Origin: Luoshenia tenuis
Lineage (GTDB): Bacteria; Bacillota; Clostridia; Christensenellales; GCA-900066905
Direction of reading: 5' to 3'
DNA length: 64,000 nt
Assembly: GCF_014384745.1 (NCBI RefSeq)
Contig: NZ_JACRSO010000001.1
Location: 310,001 to 374,000 of the forward strand
Of this stretch, positions 32,228 through 39,983 are shown piece after piece. The notes under the pieces are model-generated. The model had not been told where the DNA came from and did no database searches. It saw only the letters and a list, made by a program, of their open reading frames with translations. The position numbers were made by a program, and so were the translations under genes. Within the stretch, counting starts at the first letter, position 1; every line of letters begins with the position of its first letter.

Positions 32228-32848
32228 TCAGCCTTTCTTGTGCGGGCCATCTCTACCACCACAGGGGCTGCTTTCCCGGCGCGCCCGCTGACGCGTGCCG
32301 GCATCCAGCGCCGCCCTTAACGCGACCAAGTAGCTATCGTCCTTAAAATAATCTTTGCCATAGTGTAGGTTAAAGGCATAGTCAAATCCCGGGGGATTCT
32401 TTCCGGCCTGGTGTTGCAAAATCGTCTCCGCCTTATCTAACGCCTTGGCCATGCGCGCTTCGCAGGTCGTCCCCTCCTCATATTCCTGCCACAGGGAGAA
32501 AAGCGCTTCTCTCTCCAGAGCAGACAGCGGTGCGCACAGTTCCTTCATCGCCCTATATTCCTGTGCGCGCTTTTGCGCAGCGTCCGGTCTTGCAGCCGCG
32601 GAAACATCCCCCGTCAAGCACTCCGCCAGATCATGTACCAAACAAAGCGCAACCAGCCGTCCCCCGTCAAGATGCTGGTTTTGCAGGGATACCAGCAATC
32701 CCAGCATCGCCAGGCGCCAAGAGTGCTCGGCTACGCTTTCTCGCCGGCCAGTCTGCGTCCATGCCGTGCGGGTGGCAGATTTAAGCGGCTCGATTATCTG
32801 CATAAAGCTGACCGCCCTGGCAACCTTCTCTGCGATCTGCTCATCCAT
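32228..32848 (-). CDS. HD-domain phosphohydrolase (YfbR/HDDC2-like)
   Basis: A 206-residue metal-dependent phosphohydrolase. Metal ligands are His in SVAEHSWRLAMLGL, the His-Asp pair in LVHDLAEC and Asp in AKALDKAETILQHQ, in the order seen in 5'-deoxynucleotidases of the YfbR type, which dephosphorylate dNMPs. The C-terminal 25 residues are basic and without clear structure. It is the first gene of a two-gene unit with the hybrid kinase; AAGGAG precedes the ATG by 8 bases. A functional link to signalling is not obvious and may be only transcriptional. Confidence 0.85.
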   Translation of the reverse strand: MDEQIAEKVARAVSFMQIIEPLKSATRTAWTQTGRRESVAEHSWRLAMLGLLVSLQNQHLDGGRLVALCLVHDLAECLTGDVSAAARPDAAQKRAQEYRAMKELCAPLSALEREALFSLWQEYEEGTTCEARMAKALDKAETILQHQAGKNPPGFDYAFNLHYGKDYFKDDSYLVALRAALDAGTRQRARRESSPCGGRDGPHKKG

Positions 32849-33024
32849 CGCCTTTTCTCCTTATAGCAGTGATGCCTTCATTTTATCACGATTTGGCAAA
32901 GAAGGGGAGGAAAGATGATCGTTTATGTCAATTTTTCAAAATACAAAATACGATGTGGATAACGTGCTCTTTACTTTGTGCCCCGGCCATCGCCTTCCAA
33001 TCGTGCGATTTTACGCCGCATAAA

Positions 33025-33060
33025 AAGATGACAGAATCTGTCTCCTTTTCGTGGTATACT
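33025..33060 (+). promoter_or_regulatory. WYL regulator promoter with palindromic operator
   Basis: Imperfect palindrome with arms AAGATGACAG and CTGTCTCCTT (spacer 3) at 33025-33047, then TATACT at 33055-33060. The same palindrome recurs at 33998-34021 with the -10 in nearly the same relative place. Confidence 0.65.
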
Positions 33061-33087
33061 TAAGGATAGGAGATAAGGAGGCGCCCT

Positions 33088-33999
33088 ATGCAACAAAACC
33101 GGCTGTTTGAGATCATCTATATCCTGCTGCGCCAAGGGCGGGCGACCGCCGGGGAGCTTGCCCAGCGGCTGGAAGTATCCCGGCGCACCATCCTGCGGGA
33201 TATTGACGCCCTGTCCCAGGCCGGCGTGCCCATCTACACCGAGCCTGGCCGGGGCGGCGGCATCGCCATCATGGAGCATTACGTGCTGGACCGGGCCGTG
33301 ATCTCCGATGAGGAGCAGGATCAAATTCTTTTGGCATTGCAAAGCCTAGGTGCGGCCGGCCCGCTGGATTCCGCCGGCGTGTTGGGCAAGCTGCGGGCCA
33401 TCTTCGCCAAGGATGAAACCGACTGGATCGCGGTGGACCTAAGCCGCTGGGGCAATGCCGCTGCGGACGCAGCCAAGTTCGATCTGCTCAAAAACGCGGT
33501 CCTTTACCAACATGTGCTATCTTTCACCTACGCCAGCTCCTATGGCGCCATCACCCAGCGCCGGGTCTATCCGCTGCGCCTGGTCTTTAAGTCCAAGGCC
33601 TGGTATTTGCAGGCCTATTGCCTGGAAAAGCGGGATTACCGCACCTTTAAACTCAACCGGATAGGCGGACTGGCCGCCGAAAGCGAAACCTTTGATCGAA
33701 CGGGGCTGACACCGCCCTCCATTGAGAACGAAAGCGCACCACCGCCCGTGGTAGCGCACCTTAGCCTGCGTTTTACCCAGGCCATGGCCTACCGGGTGTA
33801 TGATGAGTTTGATGTTGAAAATATCGCGGTAGAGCCAAACGGCGATCTCACCGTCACGGTCGATCTGCCGCAGGATAACTGGCTGTATGGGTATCTGCTC
33901 TCCTTCGGTGCCGGGGTACGGGTGTTGCAGCCCCGCTGCGTAGCGCGCATGCTGTGCCAGGCTGCGGAGGGCATAAAAAATCTCTATCCGCCGCAATAA
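33088..33999 (+). CDS. YafY-type transcriptional regulator (HTH + WYL)
   Basis: A 303-residue regulator. The N-terminal HTH-11 domain (ELAQRLEVSRRTILRDIDAL at about 24-43) is followed by a linker helix (EEQDQILLALQSL) and a WYL ligand-sensing domain around residues 135-230 with the characteristic RRVYPLRLVFKSKAWYLQAY. A WCX-type C-terminal extension is present (QDNWLYGYLLSFGAGVRVLQ). Regulators of this family answer to ligands such as nucleic acid pieces or metabolites. GGAGG is near the ATG. The stop codon overlaps the operator of the next gene, pointing to joint control with the zinc-ribbon protein. Confidence 0.93.
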   Translation: MQQNRLFEIIYILLRQGRATAGELAQRLEVSRRTILRDIDALSQAGVPIYTEPGRGGGIAIMEHYVLDRAVISDEEQDQILLALQSLGAAGPLDSAGVLGKLRAIFAKDETDWIAVDLSRWGNAAADAAKFDLLKNAVLYQHVLSFTYASSYGAITQRRVYPLRLVFKSKAWYLQAYCLEKRDYRTFKLNRIGGLAAESETFDRTGLTPPSIENESAPPPVVAHLSLRFTQAMAYRVYDEFDVENIAVEPNGDLTVTVDLPQDNWLYGYLLSFGAGVRVLQPRCVARMLCQAAEGIKNLYPPQ

Positions 34000-34035
34000 G
34001 ATGACAGGCAGCTGTCATCTTTTGAGGCGTATGCT
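33998..34035 (+). promoter_or_regulatory. Zinc-ribbon gene promoter with perfect palindrome
   Basis: Arms AAGATGACAG and CTGTCATCTT separated by 4 bases (33998-34021), then TATGCT at 34030-34035. It may also act as a terminator hairpin for the WYL gene since TTT follows. The distance from palindrome start to -10 (32 bases) matches that before the WYL gene (30 bases). Confidence 0.65.
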
Positions 34036-34078
34036 AAGGTTGTAGCTGGGACAAGCCAGCGCGAAAGGAGAACTGAGT

Positions 34079-34345
34079 ATGCAAGAGAGATATTGCCAGT
34101 GCTGCGGCATGCCCCTGGGGCAGGGCGAAGAGATGTTGGGCAACGAGGCCGATGGGCGCAAAAACCAGGATTACTGCAAGTATTGTTATGTGGATGGCAG
34201 CTTTACGGCGGATTGCACCATGGATGAGATGATCGAGTTTTGCGTATCGCCCATGGTGGCCTCCAACCCGGGTATGAACGAGGACGCGGCGCGGGAGGCT
34301 ATGCGAGCCTATTTTCCCAAGCTCAAGCGTTGGCGCAAAGATTAA
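34079..34345 (+). CDS. Putative zinc-ribbon protein (zf-ribbon-2 type)
   Basis: An 88-residue protein with a double CxxC-type metal site: YCQCCGMPLGQGEEMLG at the N-terminus and DYCKYCYVDGSFTAD at about residues 37-51, then TMDEMIEFC, all typical for the small zinc-ribbon proteins of anaerobic Bacillota. These often accompany YafY-type regulators, as here. AAGGAG sits before the ATG. Role unknown; it may work in ligand delivery or stress response under the WYL regulator. Confidence 0.85.
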   Translation: MQERYCQCCGMPLGQGEEMLGNEADGRKNQDYCKYCYVDGSFTADCTMDEMIEFCVSPMVASNPGMNEDAAREAMRAYFPKLKRWRKD

Positions 34346-34364
34346 AAGTAGATGTGCACATAAA

Positions 34365-34397
34365 AAAAGACATGGCCCTAAATGGGCCATGTCTTTT
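34365..34397. terminator. Bidirectional terminator
   Basis: Perfect 14-bp stem (AAAAGACATGGCCC), 5-base loop. It ends both the zinc-ribbon gene and the converging alcohol dehydrogenase gene. Confidence 0.9.
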
Positions 34398-34422
34398 GTG
34401 TTTAAAGCTTGCTGTTTAGCAT

Positions 34423-35568
34423 TTACATCAGCTTGCGGAAGAGGTCTTTTAATTCCTCAACGCTGGTATCCCTGGGGTTACCGGGGCAGCAGGCATCCGC
34501 AAAGGCGGATTCGGCCAGGAATTGCAGATCCTCCTCTTTAAGTGCGGGCAGCTTGGCGGGGATGCCTACATCGGCCGAGAGTTTGGCCACAGCCTCTACC
34601 GCGGCCTTACGGTATTCCTCCTGGCTCATGCCCTCTACGCCCTGCACGCCCATGGCCTGGGCGATCTGGCGGTACTTCTCTCCCGTGCAGGGCGCATTGT
34701 ATTCCATTACGATGGGCAGCATCATCGCACAGGCCACGCCGTGGGGCGTATCGTACACCGCGCCCAGGGTATGCGCCATGGAGTGGGCGATGCCCAGCCC
34801 CACGTTAGAAAAGCCCATGCCGGCGATATACTGGGCCAGCGCCATCCCATCGCGCCCCTGCTGGGTATTGTCCACCGCGCCGCGCAGGGATTTGGCGATC
34901 AGCTCGATGGCCTTGATGTGGAACATGTCGGTCATCTCCCAGGCGGCTTTGGTGATATAGCCCTCGATGGCGTGGGTCAGCGCATCCATCCCGGTGGAAG
35001 CGGTCAGCCCTTTGGGCATGGACGCCATCATGTCCGGATCGACGATGGCGACCACCGGCATATCATGGGGGTCCACACAGACGAACTTGCGCTTGCGTTC
35101 CACATCGGTTATGACGTAATTAATGGTGACCTCGGCCGCGGTGCCCGCCGTGGTGGGTACCGCGATGATGGGGGCGCAGGGCTTTTTCGTAGGCGCTACG
35201 CCCTCCAGGCTGCGCACATCCGCAAACTCAGGATTGGTGGCGATAATGCCGATCGCTTTTGCGGTATCCATGGAGGAGCCGCCGCCAATGGCCACAATAT
35301 AATCGGCCCCCGCCGCCTTAAAGGCCTCTACGCCGTGGCGCACGTTGTCGATGGTGGGGTTAGCCTTGATATCGGAATAGATTTCATATTGAAGCCCCGC
35401 CGCGTCTAACACATCGGTCACCTTTTTGGTAACGCCAAACTGGATCAGGTCCGGATCCGAGCAGACCAGCGCCTTTTTAAAACCCCGTGCCTTTGCCTCG
35501 GAAGCGATCTCCCCAATCGCCCCTGCGCCGTGGTAAGATGTTTCGTTGAGCATGATACGGTTTGCCAT
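34423..35568 (-). CDS. fucO: Iron-containing alcohol dehydrogenase, lactaldehyde reductase type
   Basis: A 381-residue group III alcohol dehydrogenase, the length of FucO. NAD binding: AIGGGSSMDTAKAIGI and VPTTAGTAAEVT. Metal ligands: Asp in the preceding helix, His in GMDALTHAIEGY, GIAHSMAHTLGA and DTPHGVACAM. FucO reduces lactaldehyde to 1,2-propanediol in fucose and rhamnose breakdown, and related enzymes handle other short aldehydes. ATG at 35568 has GGAGG seven bases upstream. The gene stands alone, with no fucose or rhamnose genes nearby, so the exact substrate remains open. Confidence 0.88.
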   Translation of the reverse strand: MANRIMLNETSYHGAGAIGEIASEAKARGFKKALVCSDPDLIQFGVTKKVTDVLDAAGLQYEIYSDIKANPTIDNVRHGVEAFKAAGADYIVAIGGGSSMDTAKAIGIIATNPEFADVRSLEGVAPTKKPCAPIIAVPTTAGTAAEVTINYVITDVERKRKFVCVDPHDMPVVAIVDPDMMASMPKGLTASTGMDALTHAIEGYITKAAWEMTDMFHIKAIELIAKSLRGAVDNTQQGRDGMALAQYIAGMGFSNVGLGIAHSMAHTLGAVYDTPHGVACAMMLPIVMEYNAPCTGEKYRQIAQAMGVQGVEGMSQEEYRKAAVEAVAKLSADVGIPAKLPALKEEDLQFLAESAFADACCPGNPRDTSVEELKDLFRKLM

Positions 35569-35679
35569 ACAAAATCCTCCTTTAAAACTTTTCTTTTGTC
35601 CGGGCAATGCCCCTATGTTTATCATACCCCTATACCCGCCCGGCTACAACCCATAAGGCCTGCCAAAGCACAAAAGGGG

Positions 35680-35731
35680 TTGACAAACGGCAAAAAAAGC
35701 GGTATTCTCCAAACATACCATCGGTATGTAT
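35680..35731 (+). promoter_or_regulatory. tetR promoter with overlapping TetR operator
   Basis: TTGACA at 35680-35685, 17-base spacer, TATTCT at 35703-35708, followed at 35713-35729 by the perfect palindrome ACATACC-ATC-GGTATGT. Its place just past the -10 box fits autorepression. Confidence 0.75.
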
Positions 35732-35750
35732 CAGAAAAGGAGGCCTCGCC

Positions 35751-36422
35751 ATGGCGCGCAACAAGTACCCTGAGCAAACCGTGCAGCGGATACTGGAAGT
35801 GGCAACGCAGCTTTTTCTGGCCAAGGGATACGAAAACACTTCTATGCAGGATATCGTGCGCGCACTGGGCATGTCAAAAGGGGCAATCTATCATCACTTT
35901 AAATCCAAAGAGGAGCTGTTTGAGAAAGTGGTGCTGCATTTCTATTCCCGTGAGGATTGGTTCAGCGCCATCGCCCATGACCCTGCGATGAACGGGCTGC
36001 AAAAGCTGCAGGCCCTGTTTCGCCACGAAATGTCGGATGAAGAAAAGCTATCGGTGGATCAGCTGTATTTTACCCAGATCGCGGACCCCCGCGTATTCAT
36101 GGAACATATGCGGTTAAATATCACCGAAAGCGCGCCGCAAGTGGCGAAGATCATTGAACAGGGCAATCAGGATGGCTCCCTGTCCGTTGCCCAGCCGCTG
36201 GAAACCGCCGAGCTGGCCCTTCTGATGGCCAACGTTTGGATCGGCCTTTTCGCCGACAGCCGGGAGAAATTTATCCATCAGATCAGCCTGTGCCGCACAG
36301 TGCTGGAGGGCCTGGGCCTCCCCCTGTTTGACGATGCGCTGGTCGCACAGATGCAGGATTATTACGACCGTACTATTTTCTGGGCGAGGGAAGCCAAAAG
36401 AGGAAAAATAGCCGATGATTAA
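35751..36422 (+). CDS. TetR/AcrR family transcriptional regulator
   Basis: A 223-residue repressor. The N-terminal HTH covers residues 9-55 (EQTVQRILEVATQLFLAKGY, then TSMQDIVRALGMSKGAIYHH). The C-terminal two thirds are helical and form the ligand and dimer domain. ATG at 35751 has AAAGGAGG at a normal distance; longer in-frame extensions lack any site. The palindrome before the gene and the related one before the downstream MFS gene (36466-36486) indicate that it controls itself and the exporter. The inducer is likely a substrate of the exporter. Confidence 0.93.
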   Translation: MARNKYPEQTVQRILEVATQLFLAKGYENTSMQDIVRALGMSKGAIYHHFKSKEELFEKVVLHFYSREDWFSAIAHDPAMNGLQKLQALFRHEMSDEEKLSVDQLYFTQIADPRVFMEHMRLNITESAPQVAKIIEQGNQDGSLSVAQPLETAELALLMANVWIGLFADSREKFIHQISLCRTVLEGLGLPLFDDALVAQMQDYYDRTIFWAREAKRGKIADD

Positions 36423-36433
36423 GCGTTTTATTC

Positions 36434-36455
36434 AGGGAAACGATTCCCTTTTTTA
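36434..36455 (+). terminator. Terminator after tetR
   Basis: Short 6-bp stem AGGGAA / TTCCCT with a 4-base loop, followed by a run of T. Moderate strength, so some read-through into the MFS gene is possible. Confidence 0.65.
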
Positions 36456-36462
36456 TTGCCCA

Positions 36463-36490
36463 TTTACATACCGACGGTTGGTATTATAAA
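36463..36490 (+). promoter_or_regulatory. MFS promoter with second TetR operator-like site
   Basis: TTTACA at 36463-36468, 16-base spacer, TATAAA at 36485-36490. The spacer carries ACATACC followed three bases later by GGT, matching the left arm and centre of the tetR operator, then a shifted GGTAT. Confidence 0.6.
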
Positions 36491-36511
36491 TTTGATTTGG
36501 AGGTACGTGAT

Positions 36512-37798
36512 ATGAAAAAAGATAAACACACAGGCCCAAAATGGATGTTCGGCCGGGATTTTACCCTCATGGTAGCCGGACAGATCATCTCCCTTTTCGG
36601 CAATGCCATCCTACGGTTCGCCCTCTCGGTAGCGGTATTGGATATGACCGGTTCGGCCGCAGCCTTTGCCAGCATCGCTGCGCTAAGCATGCTGCCTACC
36701 ATCCTTTTATCTCCGCTGGGCGGCGTGCTGGCCGATCGCGTCAGCCGCAAGGGCATTATGGCGGCGCTGGATTTCATTACAGCCGCGGTATTGGCGTCCT
36801 TTGCGCTGATCTTTCGTCAAACTCCTACCACCGCGGCCATCGGCGGCGTCATGGTTCTACTTTCGGTGATCCAGTCCTTTTATCAGCCCTCCGTTCAGGC
36901 CAGCATCCCCTCCCTTGTAGATGAACGTGGTTTGATGAGTGCCAACGGCATCGTAGCACAGGTAAACGCGCTGGCCAATTTGCTAGGTCCAATCCTGGGC
37001 GGGCTGCTTTATGGCGTATTTGGCCTTTATCCCGTTTTGTATGTGGGGATCATTTGCTTTTTCTTATCGGCTGTAATGGAGTGTTTTTTGCATATCCCCT
37101 TTATCCGCCAACAAAATCGCGGCGGTGTGCTGCAAACCATCAAGGGCGATTTTACCGATGCGCTGCGCTATATGGTACGCCAGGGCGAGGGATTAATGTC
37201 CCTACTGTTTTTGGTGGCGGGCATCAACCTGTTTCTCTCGGCCATGGTAGTGGTCGGCCTGCCCTATCTGGTCAAGATCTTCCTGGGACTTTCCAGCCAA
37301 ATGTATGGTCTGGCAGAGGGGGCTATGGGCATCGGCTCGATCCTGGGCGGCGTGTTGGCCGGTGCGGTCGCCAAAAAGCTTAAATTCTCCGCCTCTCACC
37401 TGCTATTACTGCTCGCCGGTATCGCGGCTCTTCCGCTAGGGGCAGCAGTATTGCATAACGGTTGGCCGATGGGTTCATTTGCCCTGATCCTTTTGAGCGT
37501 TGCCGGGATGATGTGCTGCGCAACGCTGTTTTCGGTCTATGCACAAACGACCCTGCAGCAGCTGACGCCCGCCTCGCTTTTGGGTAAAATATCTTCTGTG
37601 GTCACGGTCATCTGCATGTGCGCCTTCCCGCTGGGGCAGGCGTTGTACGGCGCCCTGTTCGATTGGGCGAAACAATACGCCTTTATCGTAGTGCTCTTTG
37701 CCGGCCTGGCCAGTGTGGTCATCGCGCTGCTATCTAAGGGTGTGCTGCTGCGGATCAGCCAGCGCCTGCCCCAGCAGACAGAAGGTCAGCCCCTATGA
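36512..37798 (+). CDS. Major facilitator superfamily exporter
   Basis: A 428-residue, 12-helix transporter of the MFS drug-exporter type (MFS-3/TetA-like). The loop 2-3 motif is LGGVLADRVSRKGIM, and QSFYQPSVQASIPSLVDERG is typical of macrolide-efflux-like proteins. The ATG at 36512 follows GGAGG by 8 bases; an upstream in-frame codon at 36497 is less likely. It lies under the adjacent TetR, so it probably exports the compound that TetR senses, likely an antimicrobial or host-derived amphipath. No resistance class can be assigned. Confidence 0.92.
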   Translation: MKKDKHTGPKWMFGRDFTLMVAGQIISLFGNAILRFALSVAVLDMTGSAAAFASIAALSMLPTILLSPLGGVLADRVSRKGIMAALDFITAAVLASFALIFRQTPTTAAIGGVMVLLSVIQSFYQPSVQASIPSLVDERGLMSANGIVAQVNALANLLGPILGGLLYGVFGLYPVLYVGIICFFLSAVMECFLHIPFIRQQNRGGVLQTIKGDFTDALRYMVRQGEGLMSLLFLVAGINLFLSAMVVVGLPYLVKIFLGLSSQMYGLAEGAMGIGSILGGVLAGAVAKKLKFSASHLLLLLAGIAALPLGAAVLHNGWPMGSFALILLSVAGMMCCATLFSVYAQTTLQQLTPASLLGKISSVVTVICMCAFPLGQALYGALFDWAKQYAFIVVLFAGLASVVIALLSKGVLLRISQRLPQQTEGQPL

Positions 37799-37809
37799 AG
37801 GGTAATAAA

Positions 37810-37838
37810 AGCCCCGTCCGAACGATACGGGCGGGGCT
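37810..37838. terminator. Terminator between converging MFS and radical SAM genes
   Basis: Stem AGCCCCGTCCG / CGGGCGGGGCT (one mismatch), with TTTTATT after it on the minus strand and CTCTTTTT on the plus strand. Confidence 0.8.
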
Positions 37839-37854
37839 AAATCTCTTTTTATCT

Positions 37855-38979
37855 CTAAAATACAATATCGCCTGGGCCATAGCCCGCTGGCAGCGGCTCT
37901 TCGCTTAAAAACGGCAAGCTATCATCCTTGAGCACAGGCAAAAAAGCGGCGTAGGGCAGCCGTCCAAACTCACAGGCATAATCGCTTGCGCCAAACCATG
38001 CGCCCTCCTTGCCGCGCAGGTTCAGCCCCCGAACGAATTTGGTATAGTTGCAGCAATCGTGCACCGCCAGGTCCCAGTCCTCCAGGACTGCCATCTTCAT
38101 GAATTTCAGGGTCAGCTCCCGGCTCCAGATCGGCGAGATGTACCCATGGCGGGCCAGATACAGGCTCTCCCCTGCATAATTGCCGATGTTGTTGGGATTC
38201 AAGTGCAGTTCCGCACAGTTGATAAAGTCCAGCCCTGTTGCCAATATCTGTTGCTTTTTAGCCAGGAACCCCTCATAAAACTCAGGCGTCATAGGGGTCT
38301 CGATGCCCACCTGCGGGATGTAGCGCTTGGCCAGGCCGATGTTTTCGATCACCTTATCGGCACAGTTGGATGCGCCCAAGTTAAAGCGCAGCTCGTCAAG
38401 CCCCGCCTCCCCCAGCGCCTGAAGCGTTTGTTCTGTTGCCAGCAGCCCGTTGGTGTACAGATGCTGATGCACACCGGCGTTGCTGAACTTGCGCACCACG
38501 CCATAATACTTTTCGATCTCCATAAAGGGTTCCAGATAAACATATGAAACCCCAGTGGGTTTATTCTGTACGGAAAGCAGCAGGTCGATATCCTTTTCGT
38601 AAAATTTCGTGCCGCCGATCTCCCACATTCCCTCGCCCACCGGCGGAATATCCTCCAGCTCGCCGTAATTATAGCAGAACTTACAGGCAATGTTGCACTT
38701 ATTGGTCTTGCGGATGGCGCTAAGCCCCGTCCCCAGCAGACAGGAGCGGCAGCCCTTTGGGAATTTCTCCGCGTTGCCCACAAACAGCGTACGCCCCTCC
38801 AAGCTTTGCAGCTGTCCGATCTGCGCCATCAGCGCTTCATTGCGCGCATCCACCGCAACCTCGATCTGCGCAAAGGCGGCGTAGGCGATCTCCTGCTGTT
38901 TTGGTCCCAGCAGTTCTTCCTCCGGCAGCGCCGCGAAAAATTCAAACCACATCCGTGCGTCTTTTTTGGATATCTTCAT
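37855..38979 (-). CDS. Radical SAM protein with additional cysteine motif
   Basis: A 374-residue enzyme. The radical SAM 4Fe-4S cluster motif is CNIACKFC (Cys95, 99, 102), with the barrel continuing through YVYLEPFMEIEKYYG and HLYTNGLLATEQTL. A second pair, Cys77 and Cys80 (GCRSCLLG), precedes the core and may bind an extra metal or help the cluster. Two Cys-containing segments, CCNYTKF and DYACEFG, sit near the C-terminus and may hold an auxiliary cluster. I do not recognise the subfamily; the shape is like activating or peptide-modifying enzymes, but no small peptide gene adjoins. ATG at 38979 has GGGAGG 5 bases upstream. Confidence 0.85.
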   Translation of the reverse strand: MKISKKDARMWFEFFAALPEEELLGPKQQEIAYAAFAQIEVAVDARNEALMAQIGQLQSLEGRTLFVGNAEKFPKGCRSCLLGTGLSAIRKTNKCNIACKFCYNYGELEDIPPVGEGMWEIGGTKFYEKDIDLLLSVQNKPTGVSYVYLEPFMEIEKYYGVVRKFSNAGVHQHLYTNGLLATEQTLQALGEAGLDELRFNLGASNCADKVIENIGLAKRYIPQVGIETPMTPEFYEGFLAKKQQILATGLDFINCAELHLNPNNIGNYAGESLYLARHGYISPIWSRELTLKFMKMAVLEDWDLAVHDCCNYTKFVRGLNLRGKEGAWFGASDYACEFGRLPYAAFLPVLKDDSLPFLSEEPLPAGYGPGDIVF

Positions 38980-39088
38980 TGGGGCCTCCCGTTTATTATG
39001 ACCTAAAATGTTCTTTATCCCACATAATCTTGTTTTTAGCGTTTTTGTATCCTTCACGCATTATTCAAAGTGTTGGCATATATATAGA

Positions 39089-39634
39089 TCAGTTACCATC
39101 TACGCTATCATCAGCTGCTTCTATAGGCCTGGCAGTTGCCTGCGCATCGCCGCAGGGCTTCTCCCCCTCTTCCATCTGCCGCAGCAGCTTGATCTGCTCC
39201 ATCAATTTAGCAGCGGCGTCCTGCCGTTCCTGGAGAAAGTTTAGCAGCTCCACATTCAGCTTTTTTATCTCCCGCAAAGAGATAATCTCAGCTGGTTCTA
39301 TCCGCTCATAGTCCACAAAAGCGGATTTCTCCTGCATCTGATCCAAGATATCCTTAAGCCAATGAAAATACGTTTCCAGATCCCAGTTCGCAGGCAAGGC
39401 CTTTAATTCCTGGGCTTGTGCTTTTCCCTGCAGTATATACACGCCTCTATCGATGCGCCGGATGCTCTTTTCCCGGCTTTGTATGCGCGATACGGTTGCG
39501 TAAAAAGCAGTACGGCTGGGAAAAAGGGTGGGATATTCCTGCAAGACCTTTGCCCTGATCTCCTCTACCTTATGGGGCCTGCCATCCTGTAAGATCTGGA
39601 TAAAGATCTTTTTTACGATATCGATGGTATTCAT
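39089..39634 (-). CDS. Winged-helix-like protein of unknown function
   Basis: A 181-residue protein with no family recognised. Residues 1-65 look like a winged helix (IVKKIFIQILQDGRPHKVEE, then FPSRTAFYATVSRI and a wing ending RGVYIL). Residues 75-150 are rich in helix and charged, with probable coiled-coil ability (SLREIKKLNVELLNFLQERQ), and the end is an acidic tail. GGAGG is 4 bases before the ATG. It begins 10 bases after the XRE gene, so the pair forms one unit. It could be a regulator or an adaptor binding the XRE protein. Confidence 0.65.
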   Translation of the reverse strand: MNTIDIVKKIFIQILQDGRPHKVEEIRAKVLQEYPTLFPSRTAFYATVSRIQSREKSIRRIDRGVYILQGKAQAQELKALPANWDLETYFHWLKDILDQMQEKSAFVDYERIEPAEIISLREIKKLNVELLNFLQERQDAAAKLMEQIKLLRQMEEGEKPCGDAQATARPIEAADDSVDGN

Positions 39635-39644
39635 ATGCCCTCCA

Positions 39645-39845
39645 TTATAACAGCTTTTCCATCTGAACGTCGAAAAGTTCGCCCAACTTTTTACATACAG
39701 CCAGCGACATGTCAATATGACCATTCTCGTAACGGCTATAGGTGGCAGGCGAAACTGCCAAGAGCTCAGCCATTTCGCGCTGCGTATAACCATTTTCAAC
39801 GCGCAATTTGTACAACTTTTCATTCTTAGTATTGCATTTTTCCAT
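39645..39845 (-). CDS. XRE-family (Cro/CI-like) regulator
   Basis: A 66-residue helix-turn-helix protein nearly consisting of the domain alone: LYKLRVENGYTQREMAELLA, recognition helix SPATYSRYENGHIDMS and a short helix to the end. Very small proteins of this kind control phage, plasmid and stress genes. Its promoter (39894-39922) lies just upstream. The partner at 39089-39634 follows directly. Confidence 0.85.
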   Translation of the reverse strand: MEKCNTKNEKLYKLRVENGYTQREMAELLAVSPATYSRYENGHIDMSLAVCKKLGELFDVQMEKLL

Positions 39846-39893
39846 CTTGCATCCTCCCCTTTATGAAGTTTGACAACGTTTCTATTTACAGTC

Positions 39894-39922
39894 ATCATAA
39901 CTCACCTGACAGGAGACCGCAA
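39894..39922 (-). promoter_or_regulatory. Promoter of the XRE / winged-helix unit
   Basis: Minus strand TTGCGG, 17-base spacer, TATGAT. The ribosome site GGGGAGGATGCAAG follows before the start. Confidence 0.6.
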
Positions 39923-39983
39923 GAATAGCTATCAAATATGCAACAAGCGGAAGTTGCCTCACAAGTACACCGGCGCGGCTTCT

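Noticed and set aside
32954..32962. Exact DnaA box TGTGGATAA
   Set aside because: A single nine-base match is expected about once by chance in a window of this size; there is no cluster and no dnaA/dnaN gene near.
38977..39057. Longer start for the radical SAM protein
   Set aside because: The added 26 residues show no family likeness and lack a ribosome site; GGGAGG supports the ATG at 38979.
39635..39898. N-terminal extension of the winged-helix protein across the XRE gene
   Set aside because: The extension is the XRE gene read out of frame; the XRE frame has a clear HTH and the downstream ATG has GGAGG.
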